Positions 1 to 5,378 of a stretch of DNA of 8,320 bases are shown here, piece after piece; positions within the stretch are counted from its first letter, which is position 1, and the number at the start of each line of letters is the position of its first letter. The notes below the pieces were generated by a model. It saw nothing but the letters and a program-made list of their open reading frames with translations. It made no database searches and had not been told where the DNA came from. The translations under genes were made by a program, and so were the position numbers. The stretch is taken from positions 1 to 8,320 of the forward strand of contig JACZSH010000066.1 of assembly GCA_022574315.1 (NCBI GenBank). The letters run 5' to 3'. The stretch is from Chloroflexota bacterium. Lineage in GTDB: Bacteria; Chloroflexota; Dehalococcoidia; Dehalococcoidales; RBG-16-60-22.

Positions 1-96
1 ATAAAGGACTTAGTAAACAAAGAGAAAGGATGGAGAGTGAATGATAAGAGAGTGGAAAGGATATGGAGAAGGGAAGGACTGAAAGTACCCAAGAAA
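1..96 (+). pseudogene. IS3-family transposase orfB fragment
   Basis: Frame 1 reads IKDLVNKEKGWRVNDKRV and then ERIWRREGLKVPKK. This is the helical segment just before the DDE integrase core in IS3-family OrfB proteins, where the usual text is close to GWRVNHKRVERIWRREGLKVP. Similarity stops abruptly after KVPKK, around base 93-96. The frame then runs through unrelated residues to a TGA at 193-195. The catalytic DDE domain is absent, so this is a scrap and not a working gene. Its 5' part lies outside the window. The family call is firm; the subgroup is not determined. Confidence 0.75.
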
Positions 97-112
97 TGTT
101 GTCAATCAGCGA

Positions 113-175
113 AATGGGACTGCGATAATATTAACCAGGCCACCTTTAGGTCGGGCCTGACCCTTAATGGGACTG
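113..175. repeat. 10-base direct repeat, AATGGGACTG, two copies
   Basis: AATGGGACTG occurs at 113-122 and again at 166-175, with start points 53 bases apart, each followed by a similar GC-rich tail (CG and GCG). The copies flank the hairpin at 136-159. They lie just after the IS3 homology ends, so they could be subterminal repeats of an insertion sequence, transposase-binding sites, or chance. Identity is not established. Confidence 0.4.
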
Positions 176-330
176 GCGCAGTGCCTTCATTGTGATCTGT
201 CGACTCGATCTGGGGGTGGCCACGAGAAGTACCCGACCCAGCGAGCAGTGACCTTATAGGAGCATGGCCTAGGCCTCGTCGCAGTCCTGTCCGCTCGCCT
301 GGCGAAAAGGGTACCTTCTTTCGAGGAGGA
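133..330 (+). ncRNA. Candidate IS110 left-end noncoding (bridge) RNA relic
   Basis: Seen: a -10-like TAATAT at 126-131; then a hairpin pairing CAGGCC/ACC (136-144) with GGT/GGCCTG (149-151 and 154-159) around a TTTA loop and a two-base bulge. A longer hairpin spans 204-245, pairing CTCG, CTGGG and GGT on the left with ACC, CCCAG and CGAG on the right, with asymmetric bulges (208-209 and 234-236) and a 13-base loop. A palindrome, GGCCTAGGCC, sits at 266-275. Known: IS110-family elements encode a bridge RNA in the noncoding end upstream of the transposase, formed of stem-loops with internal loops. Inferred: this stretch, directly upstream of the IS110 CDS, is such an RNA or its relic. No covariance support is available, and guide pairing cannot be tested from one copy. 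Confidence 0.35.
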
Positions 331-336
331 TAGGCT

Positions 337-752
337 GTGATTTCTCGTGGTTGCCTTTATGTCCCAGGGATAATTGTCGGCGTCGACACCCACAAGGACG
401 AGCACGTGGCGGTAGTGGTCGACAAGCTTGGCGTTCGGATTGGCCAAGGCAACTTGCCAACAACCAATATGGGGTACGTGGGTCTGGAGCGTTGGGCGAG
501 CGGTCTGGGAAAGATCGATGCTTTTGGTGTAGAAGGCACCGGTTCCTACGGGGCTGGCCTAGCCCGTTTCCTGAGAGGTCAGGGGTACAAGGTCATAGAA
601 GTTAATCGCCCGGACCGACTACCCGCCGCAGGCTGGGTAAGAGTGACCCCACTGATGCCGAGATGGCTGCCAGGTCTGTGCTTGCTGGCGTTGCCCGTGA
701 TAGACCCAAGTCCGGCGTCGATGAGGTTGAGATGTGGACTGCACCCCTATGA
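337..752 (+). pseudogene. IS110-family transposase, truncated and frameshifted
   Basis: The start is GTG at 337, with a strong GAGGAGGA ribosome site at 323-330. The first 95 or so residues are the DEDD (RuvC-like) N-terminal domain of IS110 transposases: IIVGVDTHKDEH with the first catalytic Asp at residue 17, FGVEGTGSYG with Glu at residue 66, then KVIEVNRPDR. Near 619-623 the frame slips by one base loss (or two gained). In the new frame the family text resumes at 624 with RRRLGKSDPTDAEMAAR, which carries the last two Asp, then VLAGVARDRP and a TGA at 750-752. In the original frame the residues after NRPDR are nonsense, ending in a TAG at 754-756. The C-terminal Transposase_20 domain with the nucleophilic serine is missing; family members are usually 300-450 residues. 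The element is therefore dead on two counts. Confidence 0.85.
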
Positions 753-790
753 TTAGACAGGTAATCTGCGGAGCCAAATTTTTCCGCATA

Positions 791-824
791 AAGAGGGGCT
801 TCGCCCTTCTTTCTTTTTATATTT
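791..824 (+). terminator. Rho-independent terminator-like hairpin
   Basis: AAGAGGGGC (791-799) pairs with GCCCTTCTT (803-811) around a TTC loop, with one wobble pair. On the + strand it is followed by a T-rich run (812-824). It lies four bases beyond the stop codon of the leftward nitroreductase. It would stop rightward transcription coming from the IS remnants; on the minus strand the run after the stem is shorter (CTCTTTA), so it may also serve the nitroreductase less efficiently. Confidence 0.6.
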
Positions 825-827
825 CCC

Positions 828-1490
828 CTACTCGTACCATTGAACGAAGTCGTCCAGGGTGATGCGGGTGCTCCGGTAGGTGTTTATCACTGCCTCCGGG
901 TCAGGGTAGCCCAGGGAGATGCCGATGATAAGCTTCCTGGTTGGCGGTAGGCCGAGAAAGTCGCGGATGGCGTCCGGGTAGTTAGTGATTGACGCCTGCA
1001 AACAGCTACCGATGCCGAAAGAGTGCGCCGCCAGGATAAGGCTCTGGGAAAACAGCCCCACATCGTATATCGACCACGAAGAAAGGGTGCTATCCATAAA
1101 AAGGAATACCACGCAGGGCGCGCCGTAAAACTCAAAGTTAGACAGCCGCAGGTTCTCCCTGCCCACCGTGTCGTCCCGAGCCACCCCGATAGTGGCCAGC
1201 CGCCGGGCGCCGTGCTCTCTGAAGCGCTGCTCCAGTTCCGGTGGCCAGGACTGGGGGTGGGGAATATCGGAACTGGTGGCGGCTTTGGCTTTGGCCAGCT
1301 CGAAGATAGCTTTACTCAATTCATCCTTCTTTTGGCCGCCGACGACGGCCACTTCCCACGGCTGGGTGTTGGTGTAAGAGGGGCTCCGGCCGGCCGTCAG
1401 CAATATTTTTTCCATGACGTCCCTCGGGATGGGCGTGGACTTGAAGGCACGGGAGCTTCGCCTGGTCTCAATCCCTTCCAGCAGTTCCAT
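828..1490 (-). CDS. Nitroreductase family protein (FMN-dependent oxidoreductase)
   Basis: A 220-residue protein of the FMN-binding nitroreductase fold. These enzymes are dimeric and cytoplasmic and use NAD(P)H to reduce nitro groups, quinones, flavins or related electrophiles; the substrate here cannot be told. Motifs: the N-terminal TRRSSRAF with R10, R11 and S12 at the expected FMN-phosphate position, PSYTNTQPWE at 37-46, the YGAPCVVFLFMD strand, a dimer-core helix VGLFSQSLILAAHSFGIGSC, and C-terminal LIIGISLGYPDPEA. Length is typical. The ATG at 1490 is chosen over one at 1520 because a GGAGGTG ribosome site lies 7-8 bases upstream of it, the family sequence begins there, and the predicted transcript starts near 1514, after the upstream ATG. 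It diverges from the GyrI-like/rubrerythrin operon, which suggests a shared redox or stress theme (inference). Confidence 0.9.
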   Translation of the reverse strand: MELLEGIETRRSSRAFKSTPIPRDVMEKILLTAGRSPSYTNTQPWEVAVVGGQKKDELSKAIFELAKAKAATSSDIPHPQSWPPELEQRFREHGARRLATIGVARDDTVGRENLRLSNFEFYGAPCVVFLFMDSTLSSWSIYDVGLFSQSLILAAHSFGIGSCLQASITNYPDAIRDFLGLPPTRKLIIGISLGYPDPEAVINTYRSTRITLDDFVQWYE

Positions 1491-1520
1491 TGATAACACC
1501 TCCAGTAAAATACTAGCCAT

Positions 1521-1549
1521 ACTTTAAACCGCCAGCCCGAAGCTGTCAA
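1521..1549 (-). promoter_or_regulatory. Sigma70-type promoter of the nitroreductase gene
   Basis: Read on the minus strand there is a perfect -35 TTGACA (1544-1549), a 17-base spacer, and a -10 TAAAGT (1521-1526; four of six consensus positions). The predicted start near 1514 leaves a leader of about 25 bases that holds the GGAGGTG ribosome site before the ATG at 1490. Confidence 0.6.
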
Positions 1550-1595
1550 TGTCCGGGCGGGACGGAACGGGCAAGGGGGATAAAAACCTTTCCCC

Positions 1596-1624
1596 TTTCT
1601 CCATAGTTTCTCCCGTGCTATACT
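1596..1624 (+). promoter_or_regulatory. Extended -10 promoter of the GyrI-like/rubrerythrin operon
   Basis: TGC followed by TATACT (1619-1624) forms an extended -10 element; the -35 region at 17 bases spacing (1596-1601, TTTCTC) is poor, as is common when TGn is present. The start of transcription would be near 1631, about 29 bases before the ATG at 1660. With the leftward promoter at 1521-1549 this makes a compact divergent control region. Confidence 0.5.
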
Positions 1625-1659
1625 GGAATTAAGCATTCGGGAAACAGGAGACCAGTCAG

Positions 1660-2187
1660 ATGACGCCGGTAAAATCATCAAAGACCGACCCTCAAATCCT
1701 GGAAATGCCGCCGCAAAAGATGGCAGTGGTGCACGCTAAAGGCGCCCCGGACAAAGTTTTTCCGGAGTTTATGCCCGCCCTCTACGGCTCGGTGTACACT
1801 TTGAAATCCGACCTGAAGCAGCAAGGGCGGCCGACTTCCAAAGTGAGCGGACTGCGCGGTCGCTATCCGGACGCGCACCTCGTCCCCAAGGAAGCCTGGA
1901 CGATGATGCTGGGCCTGCCCATTCCGGAAGACACCACTGCCCTGCCCCAGAAAGTTCCCGGTATCACGGTCGGCATCGAAGAGTGGCGCTACGGCATGGT
2001 CGGCCAGATTCTGCACCTGGGGACCTACGACCAGGAAGGTCCCAACGTGGAGCGCCTGCAAGGATTCATTACCGACAGCGGTTATGAGATAGCCGGTGAC
2101 CATGAAGAAGAATACCTGACCACACCCGACGCCAAAGTCGTCAAGACGCTCATCAGGTATGAAGTAAAAAAGAAGCAGCCGTCATAA
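1660..2187 (+). CDS. GyrI-like small-molecule-binding domain protein
   Basis: A 175-residue single-domain protein of the GyrI-like/effector-binding (SOUL-type) fold. Recognisable features are an N-terminal ILEMPPQKMAVVHAKGAP strand pair, a central GLRGRYPDAHLVPKEAW segment, and KVPGITVGIEEWRYGMVGQI followed by LHLGTYDQEGPNVERL. The tail EEEYLTTPDAKVVKTLIR resembles the usual ending of this family. There is no helix-turn-helix, so it is not a complete AraC- or MerR-type regulator; stand-alone members bind hydrophobic or cationic small molecules, and some hydrolyse electrophilic compounds. The ATG has an ACAGGAG ribosome site about 10 bases upstream. It is the first gene of an operon: the rubrerythrin start lies 14 bases past its stop. 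A role in sensing or sequestering a reactive compound fits the neighbours but is inference. Confidence 0.8.
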   Translation: MTPVKSSKTDPQILEMPPQKMAVVHAKGAPDKVFPEFMPALYGSVYTLKSDLKQQGRPTSKVSGLRGRYPDAHLVPKEAWTMMLGLPIPEDTTALPQKVPGITVGIEEWRYGMVGQILHLGTYDQEGPNVERLQGFITDSGYEIAGDHEEEYLTTPDAKVVKTLIRYEVKKKQPS

Positions 2188-2201
2188 AGGAGGAATCAGC
2201 C

Positions 2202-2702
2202 ATGAGTACCGAGGACAATCTGAAAGCAGCTTTTGCCGGCGAAAGCCAGGCCAACCGCCGCTACCTGTTTTCCGCCGAGAAGGCAGAGCAGGAAGGCCAC
2301 CCACAGATAGCCCGTCTTTTCCGGGCCGTGGCCGAAGCGGAAACCGTCCACGCCCGCAGCCACTTCAAAACCCTGGGAGAGGTCAAGTCAACCGACGAAA
2401 ACCTCCAGGCAGCTATCGGTGGCGAGCATTTCGAGTTCACCAAGATGTACCCCGAATTCATCGAGCAGGCCAGTGCGGACGGGAATAAAAAAGCCGAGGT
2501 CACTTTCGATTTTGCCAATACGGTCGAGAAAATACACCACGGCTTATACGAGAAAGCCAGGCAATCTCTGGCGGACGGGGAGAAACTGGAGGACAAGCCT
2601 TACGCTGTCTGCCAGGTCTGCGGGTACACCGTAGCCGGGGAAGCGCCGGACAAGTGCCCGATATGCCAGGCGCCGAAGACCAGGTTCAAGCTCGTCGAAT
2701 AA
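2202..2702 (+). CDS. rbr: Rubrerythrin (diiron peroxidase with C-terminal rubredoxin domain)
   Basis: A 166-residue classical rubrerythrin, a cytoplasmic non-haem iron protein that reduces hydrogen peroxide to water in anaerobes, with electrons passed in by rubredoxin-like partners. The ferritin-like four-helix domain (residues 1-130) carries the full ligand set: E14 (GESQANRRY), E47 and H50 (EAETVHARSH), E75 and E78 (GGEHFEF), E109 and H112 (VEKIHHGLYEKA). The rubredoxin-type domain has C137xxC140 and C152xxC155 with short 11-residue spacing, as in rubrerythrins. A near-perfect AAAGGAGG ribosome site precedes the ATG. It is the second gene of an operon, 14 bases after the GyrI-like gene. All key residues are present, so it should be functional. 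Its presence points to an anaerobic lifestyle. Confidence 0.95.
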   Translation: MSTEDNLKAAFAGESQANRRYLFSAEKAEQEGHPQIARLFRAVAEAETVHARSHFKTLGEVKSTDENLQAAIGGEHFEFTKMYPEFIEQASADGNKKAEVTFDFANTVEKIHHGLYEKARQSLADGEKLEDKPYAVCQVCGYTVAGEAPDKCPICQAPKTRFKLVE

Positions 2703-2868
2703 CCGCCGCTAACCTGACCGAACGGTAAGTCATGAGACGCTGAGCTGCCGCCAGCACGCGGCGGTACCAATGGGGAGCGACCCAAACAGCCGGCGCTGAA
2801 GACGGGTAAGAACCGGGATTTGTTTTTAGCTTTATGTATAACCTGTACCGAGAACTAACGGAGAAATC
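2703..2868 (+). other. Rubrerythrin-cobQ intergenic leader, structured, unassigned
   Basis: 166 bases with no gene. Several short hairpins can be drawn: GCCGCC with GGCGGT (2746-2764), GGG with CCC (2773-2783) and CAGC with GCTG (2787-2798). A T-rich run (2819-2827) follows CCGGGA and could mark weak termination of the rubrerythrin operon, but the stem before it is only three or four pairs. TATAAC at 2837-2842 is a plausible -10 without a clear -35; a start near 2849 would leave about 20 bases before cobQ, whose ribosome site is GGAG (2860-2863). AAGTCATGAGAC at 2727-2738 looks faintly like the B12 box, but the rest of a cobalamin riboswitch is not recognisable. Confidence 0.4.
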
Positions 2869-4380
2869 ATGGCCGCCAAGACGATAATGGTCCAGGGGAC
2901 GACCTCCGGCGCCGGCAAGAGTATACTGGTCACCGCCCTCTGCCGTATCTTCAAGCAGGACGGGTATAAAGTGGCTCCCTTCAAGTCCCAGAACATGGCG
3001 CTGAACTCTTTCGTCACCCGCCGGGGTGAGGAAATGGGGCGCTCCCAGGTGGTGCAGGCCGCCGCCGCCGGCCTGGAACCCTCCGTTGACATGAACCCGA
3101 TATTACTGAAGCCGGAGGCTGACTCCAGGTGCCAGGTGGTGCTCATGGGCAAACCCGCCATGACTTTAACCGCCGGTGAATACGGCCCCCTGGCAGATAA
3201 GCTCCTCCCTACCGTGACCGAAGCTCTCGAACGCCTGCGCGCCGCCTATGACATCGTCGTTATCGAAGGCGCCGGCAGTCCGGCGGAGATAAACATCAGG
3301 CAGCACGAAATCGTCAACATGCGCATCGCCAAATTAGCCGGGGCGCCGGTGCTGCTGGTGGGCGATATCGACCGGGGGGGCGTCTTCGCTTCCCTGGTGG
3401 GCACCCTGGCACTGCTGGACGATAGCGAGAGGAGCCGCATCAAGGGTTTTATCATTAACAAGTTCCGCGGGGAGATCAGCCTGCTTCAGCCGGGCCTGGA
3501 CTACCTGGAGAAGCATACCTCACGCCCGGTAATCGGCGTTATTCCCTATTACCGCCATATCCGGATACCGGAGGAGGACTCGATAGACCTGGGAGAAGGG
3601 GTAATATCCGGACAGGCCGATGAATCTCTCGATATTGCCATCATCCACCTGCCGCGACTTTCCAATTCCACCGACTTTGAGCCACTGCAGCAGGAGGCCG
3701 GCGTCAGGGTACGCTACGTCCGAACGGCGGACGAGCTTGGCGAACCGGACGCCATTATCCTGCCCGGCACCAAGAGCACCGTTGCCGACCTGGAATACCT
3801 GCGGCGGTCCGGGATAGCCGAGATGATAATCCGCCAGGCGAATAGGGGCACACCGACGATTGGCATCTGCGGCGGTTTCCAGATGATGGGCACGCAGATT
3901 AAAGACCCCGGCGGCGTGGAATCGGCCAAAGACGATATCGCCGGACTGGGTTTGCTGGACGTGGTGACCGCTTTCCAATCGGAAAAGACCACCCGCCAGG
4001 TCAAAGCGCGGGTGCTCGGCAACGAGGGACTGCTGGCCGGTTTAAGCGGGGAGGAAGTTACCGGCTACGAAATCCACATGGGACAAACCCCGGGCAGCAC
4101 CCGTCCGCTGTTCCGGGTAACCGGAAACAGGGAAGGACAGGCGGAGTATATCGACGGTGTGATCGCCCCCGGGGGTTTTATCTTCGGCAGTTACCTGCAC
4201 GGGCTGTTTGACAATACCAACTTCCGCCACGCCTTTCTCTCCGGGTTACGGCGGCGAAAAGGGCTTCCGATGATATCCGAACCATCCGCCATCAACCAGG
4301 AAGAGCAGTTCGATGCGCTGGCGGACGTTGTCCGGCAGAACCTTAACATGGCGCTGGTCAATAAAATCTGCGGCCTGTAA
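2869..4380 (+). CDS. cobQ: Cobyric acid synthase (adenosylcobyrinate a,c-diamide amidase)
   Basis: A 503-residue protein, full length for CobQ/CbiP. It carries out four ATP- and glutamine-dependent amidations of adenosylcobyrinic acid a,c-diamide to make cobyric acid in the cytoplasm. The N-terminal dethiobiotin-synthetase-like ATPase domain (about 1-230) has the P-loop GTTSGAGKS (10-18), the family signature PFKSQNMALNS, and VVIEGAGSPAEINI. The C-terminal class I glutamine amidotransferase domain (about 255-490) has GTKSTVADL, the nucleophile C334 in GICGGFQMMG, and H444 in GSYLHGLFDN. The start is ATG with GGAG five bases upstream. All catalytic parts are intact. No other cob gene lies within the window, so the enzyme may serve a pathway encoded elsewhere, or corrinoid remodelling and salvage (inference). 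The called TTSGAGKS variant is normal for the family. Confidence 0.95.
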   Translation: MAAKTIMVQGTTSGAGKSILVTALCRIFKQDGYKVAPFKSQNMALNSFVTRRGEEMGRSQVVQAAAAGLEPSVDMNPILLKPEADSRCQVVLMGKPAMTLTAGEYGPLADKLLPTVTEALERLRAAYDIVVIEGAGSPAEINIRQHEIVNMRIAKLAGAPVLLVGDIDRGGVFASLVGTLALLDDSERSRIKGFIINKFRGEISLLQPGLDYLEKHTSRPVIGVIPYYRHIRIPEEDSIDLGEGVISGQADESLDIAIIHLPRLSNSTDFEPLQQEAGVRVRYVRTADELGEPDAIILPGTKSTVADLEYLRRSGIAEMIIRQANRGTPTIGICGGFQMMGTQIKDPGGVESAKDDIAGLGLLDVVTAFQSEKTTRQVKARVLGNEGLLAGLSGEEVTGYEIHMGQTPGSTRPLFRVTGNREGQAEYIDGVIAPGGFIFGSYLHGLFDNTNFRHAFLSGLRRRKGLPMISEPSAINQEEQFDALADVVRQNLNMALVNKICGL

Positions 4381-4454
4381 GCCGGAATGACCATCGTCCC
4401 CCATAAAGCACCCTTATCTCCGCCGGAGCGCACCTTATATTTATCTTCACGGTG

Positions 4455-4463
4455 TGGTAATAT
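4455..4463 (+). promoter_or_regulatory. Extended -10 promoter for the 4507 membrane gene
   Basis: TGG followed by TAATAT (4458-4463) makes an extended -10. The -35 position (4435-4440, TTATAT) is weak. The surrounding 4381-4506 interval is AT-rich in its second half and has no gene; a small CTCC/GGAG stem at 4417-4427 lacks a T-run, so no terminator for cobQ is called. Confidence 0.4.
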
Positions 4464-4506
4464 CTTATTCGATAAAAAGAGAAGCTATTTGAAAGCAGGT
4501 CAGTAA

Positions 4507-5250
4507 ATGAGACGTTATAAAATTTTCCTCATCACCGCTCTCGTCTTTATCTCCCTCTCCGGTCTGATCTATTTTATTCACTATCTCGTCTTCCGTGATA
4601 TCCACCATATCTTCATTTACATGGTGGGCGACCTGGCCTTTGTACCGCTGGAGGTATTCCTGGTGGTGATTGTCATCGAACGCATCCTTAACCGCCGCGA
4701 GAAACAGACCATCCGCCACAAGCTCAACATGGTGATCGGTTCTTTTTACAGCGAGGTGGGGACAAAGCTTCTCCAAAAACTGCGCCATTGTTTCATCGAT
4801 AGCGACGAAATTCGCCGACAGCTGACCGTAAACCAGACCTGGACCAACGGTGATTTTAAAGAGGCGGCCGCTTTTGCCGTTTCCCTGAAGAGTAAACCTC
4901 CTTGCCTGGAGACAGAACTGGAAGACTTAAAATCGTTCTTCTTTGAGCGGAGAATATTCCTGCTCAGACTGCTGGAAAATCCCAGCCTGTTGGAGCACGA
5001 AAGCTTTACCGATTTACTCTGGGCCACTTTCCACGTGGTCGAGGAACTGGAAGCCAGGCCGTCAGTAAACAACCTTCCCGCGCTCGACCTTGCCCATATT
5101 ACCGTTGACATCAACCGGATGTACGGTCGACTGGTAGCGGAGTGGGTAGCCTACGTGAAACACCTGAAGGCAGATTACCCTTTCCTCTTTTCACTGGTGG
5201 TACGCACCCACCCGTTCCAAGCGCATCCATCGGCAACCGTGGTCGAATAA
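4507..5250 (+). CDS. Membrane protein of unknown function, two N-terminal helices
   Basis: I do not recognise a named family. The 247-residue product starts MRRYK and has two hydrophobic segments, about 6-29 (rich in Ile, Leu and Phe, ending IHYLVF) and about 35-58 (FIYMVGDLAFVPLEVFLVVIVI). A basic stretch (RILNRREKQTIRHK) then begins a roughly 185-residue soluble part. By the positive-inside rule both ends face the cytoplasm, with a short DIHH turn outside. The soluble part looks mostly helical and charged (for example LEDLKSFFFERRIFLLRLLE) and has no obvious catalytic motif. Ribosome site AGG at 4497-4499 is modest. It has its own likely promoter and stands apart from cobQ by 126 bases. Codon choice looks like its neighbours. 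The ORF is convincingly coding; the function is unknown. Confidence 0.75.
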   Translation: MRRYKIFLITALVFISLSGLIYFIHYLVFRDIHHIFIYMVGDLAFVPLEVFLVVIVIERILNRREKQTIRHKLNMVIGSFYSEVGTKLLQKLRHCFIDSDEIRRQLTVNQTWTNGDFKEAAAFAVSLKSKPPCLETELEDLKSFFFERRIFLLRLLENPSLLEHESFTDLLWATFHVVEELEARPSVNNLPALDLAHITVDINRMYGRLVAEWVAYVKHLKADYPFLFSLVVRTHPFQAHPSATVVE

Positions 5251-5262
5251 TGGACCAGAACA

Positions 5263-5341
5263 GCCGGCTACGGCGGCCCAGTTTTTCCAAAATAAGCTTT
5301 CCCCGGACAGGTATTAGCGTTCCTCCCCTAGCCGACAGGGG
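5263..5341 (+). other. Short hairpins between the 4507 and 5379 genes
   Basis: GCCG (5263-5266) pairs with CGGC (5271-5274) and a GTTTTT run follows at 5281-5286, a poor terminator candidate for the 4507 gene. CCCCT (5325-5329) pairs with AGGGG (5337-5341) around a seven-base loop; this second stem sits over the -35 region of the next promoter, so it could be a weak terminator (TTTGATT follows) or an operator-like inverted repeat. Confidence 0.3.
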
Positions 5342-5357
5342 TTTGATTGTGTATAAT
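5329..5357 (+). promoter_or_regulatory. Promoter of the zinc ribbon/OB-fold gene
   Basis: A perfect -10 TATAAT lies at 5352-5357; the -35 position at 17 bases (5329-5334, TAGCCG) is poor. The start near 5364 gives a leader of about 15 bases containing GAGGTG (5369-5374) before the ATG at 5379. The inverted repeat CCCCT/AGGGG (5325-5341) overlaps the -35 region and might bind an activator or repressor. Confidence 0.5.
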
Positions 5358-5378
5358 CTTTAAGGAAAGAGGTGTCCC

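Larger units (their letters stand above)
1..752 (+). mobile_element. Cluster of decayed insertion sequences (IS3 scrap plus partial IS110)
   Basis: Two unrelated transposase remnants lie head to tail within 750 bases: an IS3-family orfB piece at the left edge and the N-terminal third of an IS110-family transposase at 337-752. Between them are about 240 noncoding bases with hairpins and a short direct repeat. Neither transposase is intact and no complete element can be outlined. The outer ends are uncertain: the left one lies beyond the window, and the right one is only known to fall after the IS110 homology stops near 752. Nesting of one element in the other is plausible but is an inference. 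Confidence 0.65.

Noticed and set aside
351..605. 84-residue + strand frame overlapping the IS110 start
   Set aside because: Out-of-frame shadow; the transposase motifs are in the frame starting at 337.
1023..1493. 156-residue + strand frame
   Set aside because: It is antisense to the nitroreductase, which has clear motifs, a promoter and a ribosome site.
1491..1520. Longer nitroreductase start at 1520
   Set aside because: It precedes the predicted transcript start near 1514, has no ribosome site, and adds residues absent from the family.
1678..2103. 141-residue minus-strand frame
   Set aside because: Antisense to the GyrI-like gene, with no motif and no start signal.
2703..2760. Cobalamin riboswitch before cobQ
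   Set aside because: Only a partial B12-box resemblance is present, and the conserved upstream core would fall inside the rubrerythrin gene without matching; not enough for a call.
3520..3978. 152-residue minus-strand frame within cobQ
   Set aside because: Shadow of the intact cobQ reading frame.
4417..4427. cobQ terminator from the CTCC/GGAG stem
   Set aside because: Only four base pairs and no following T-run.
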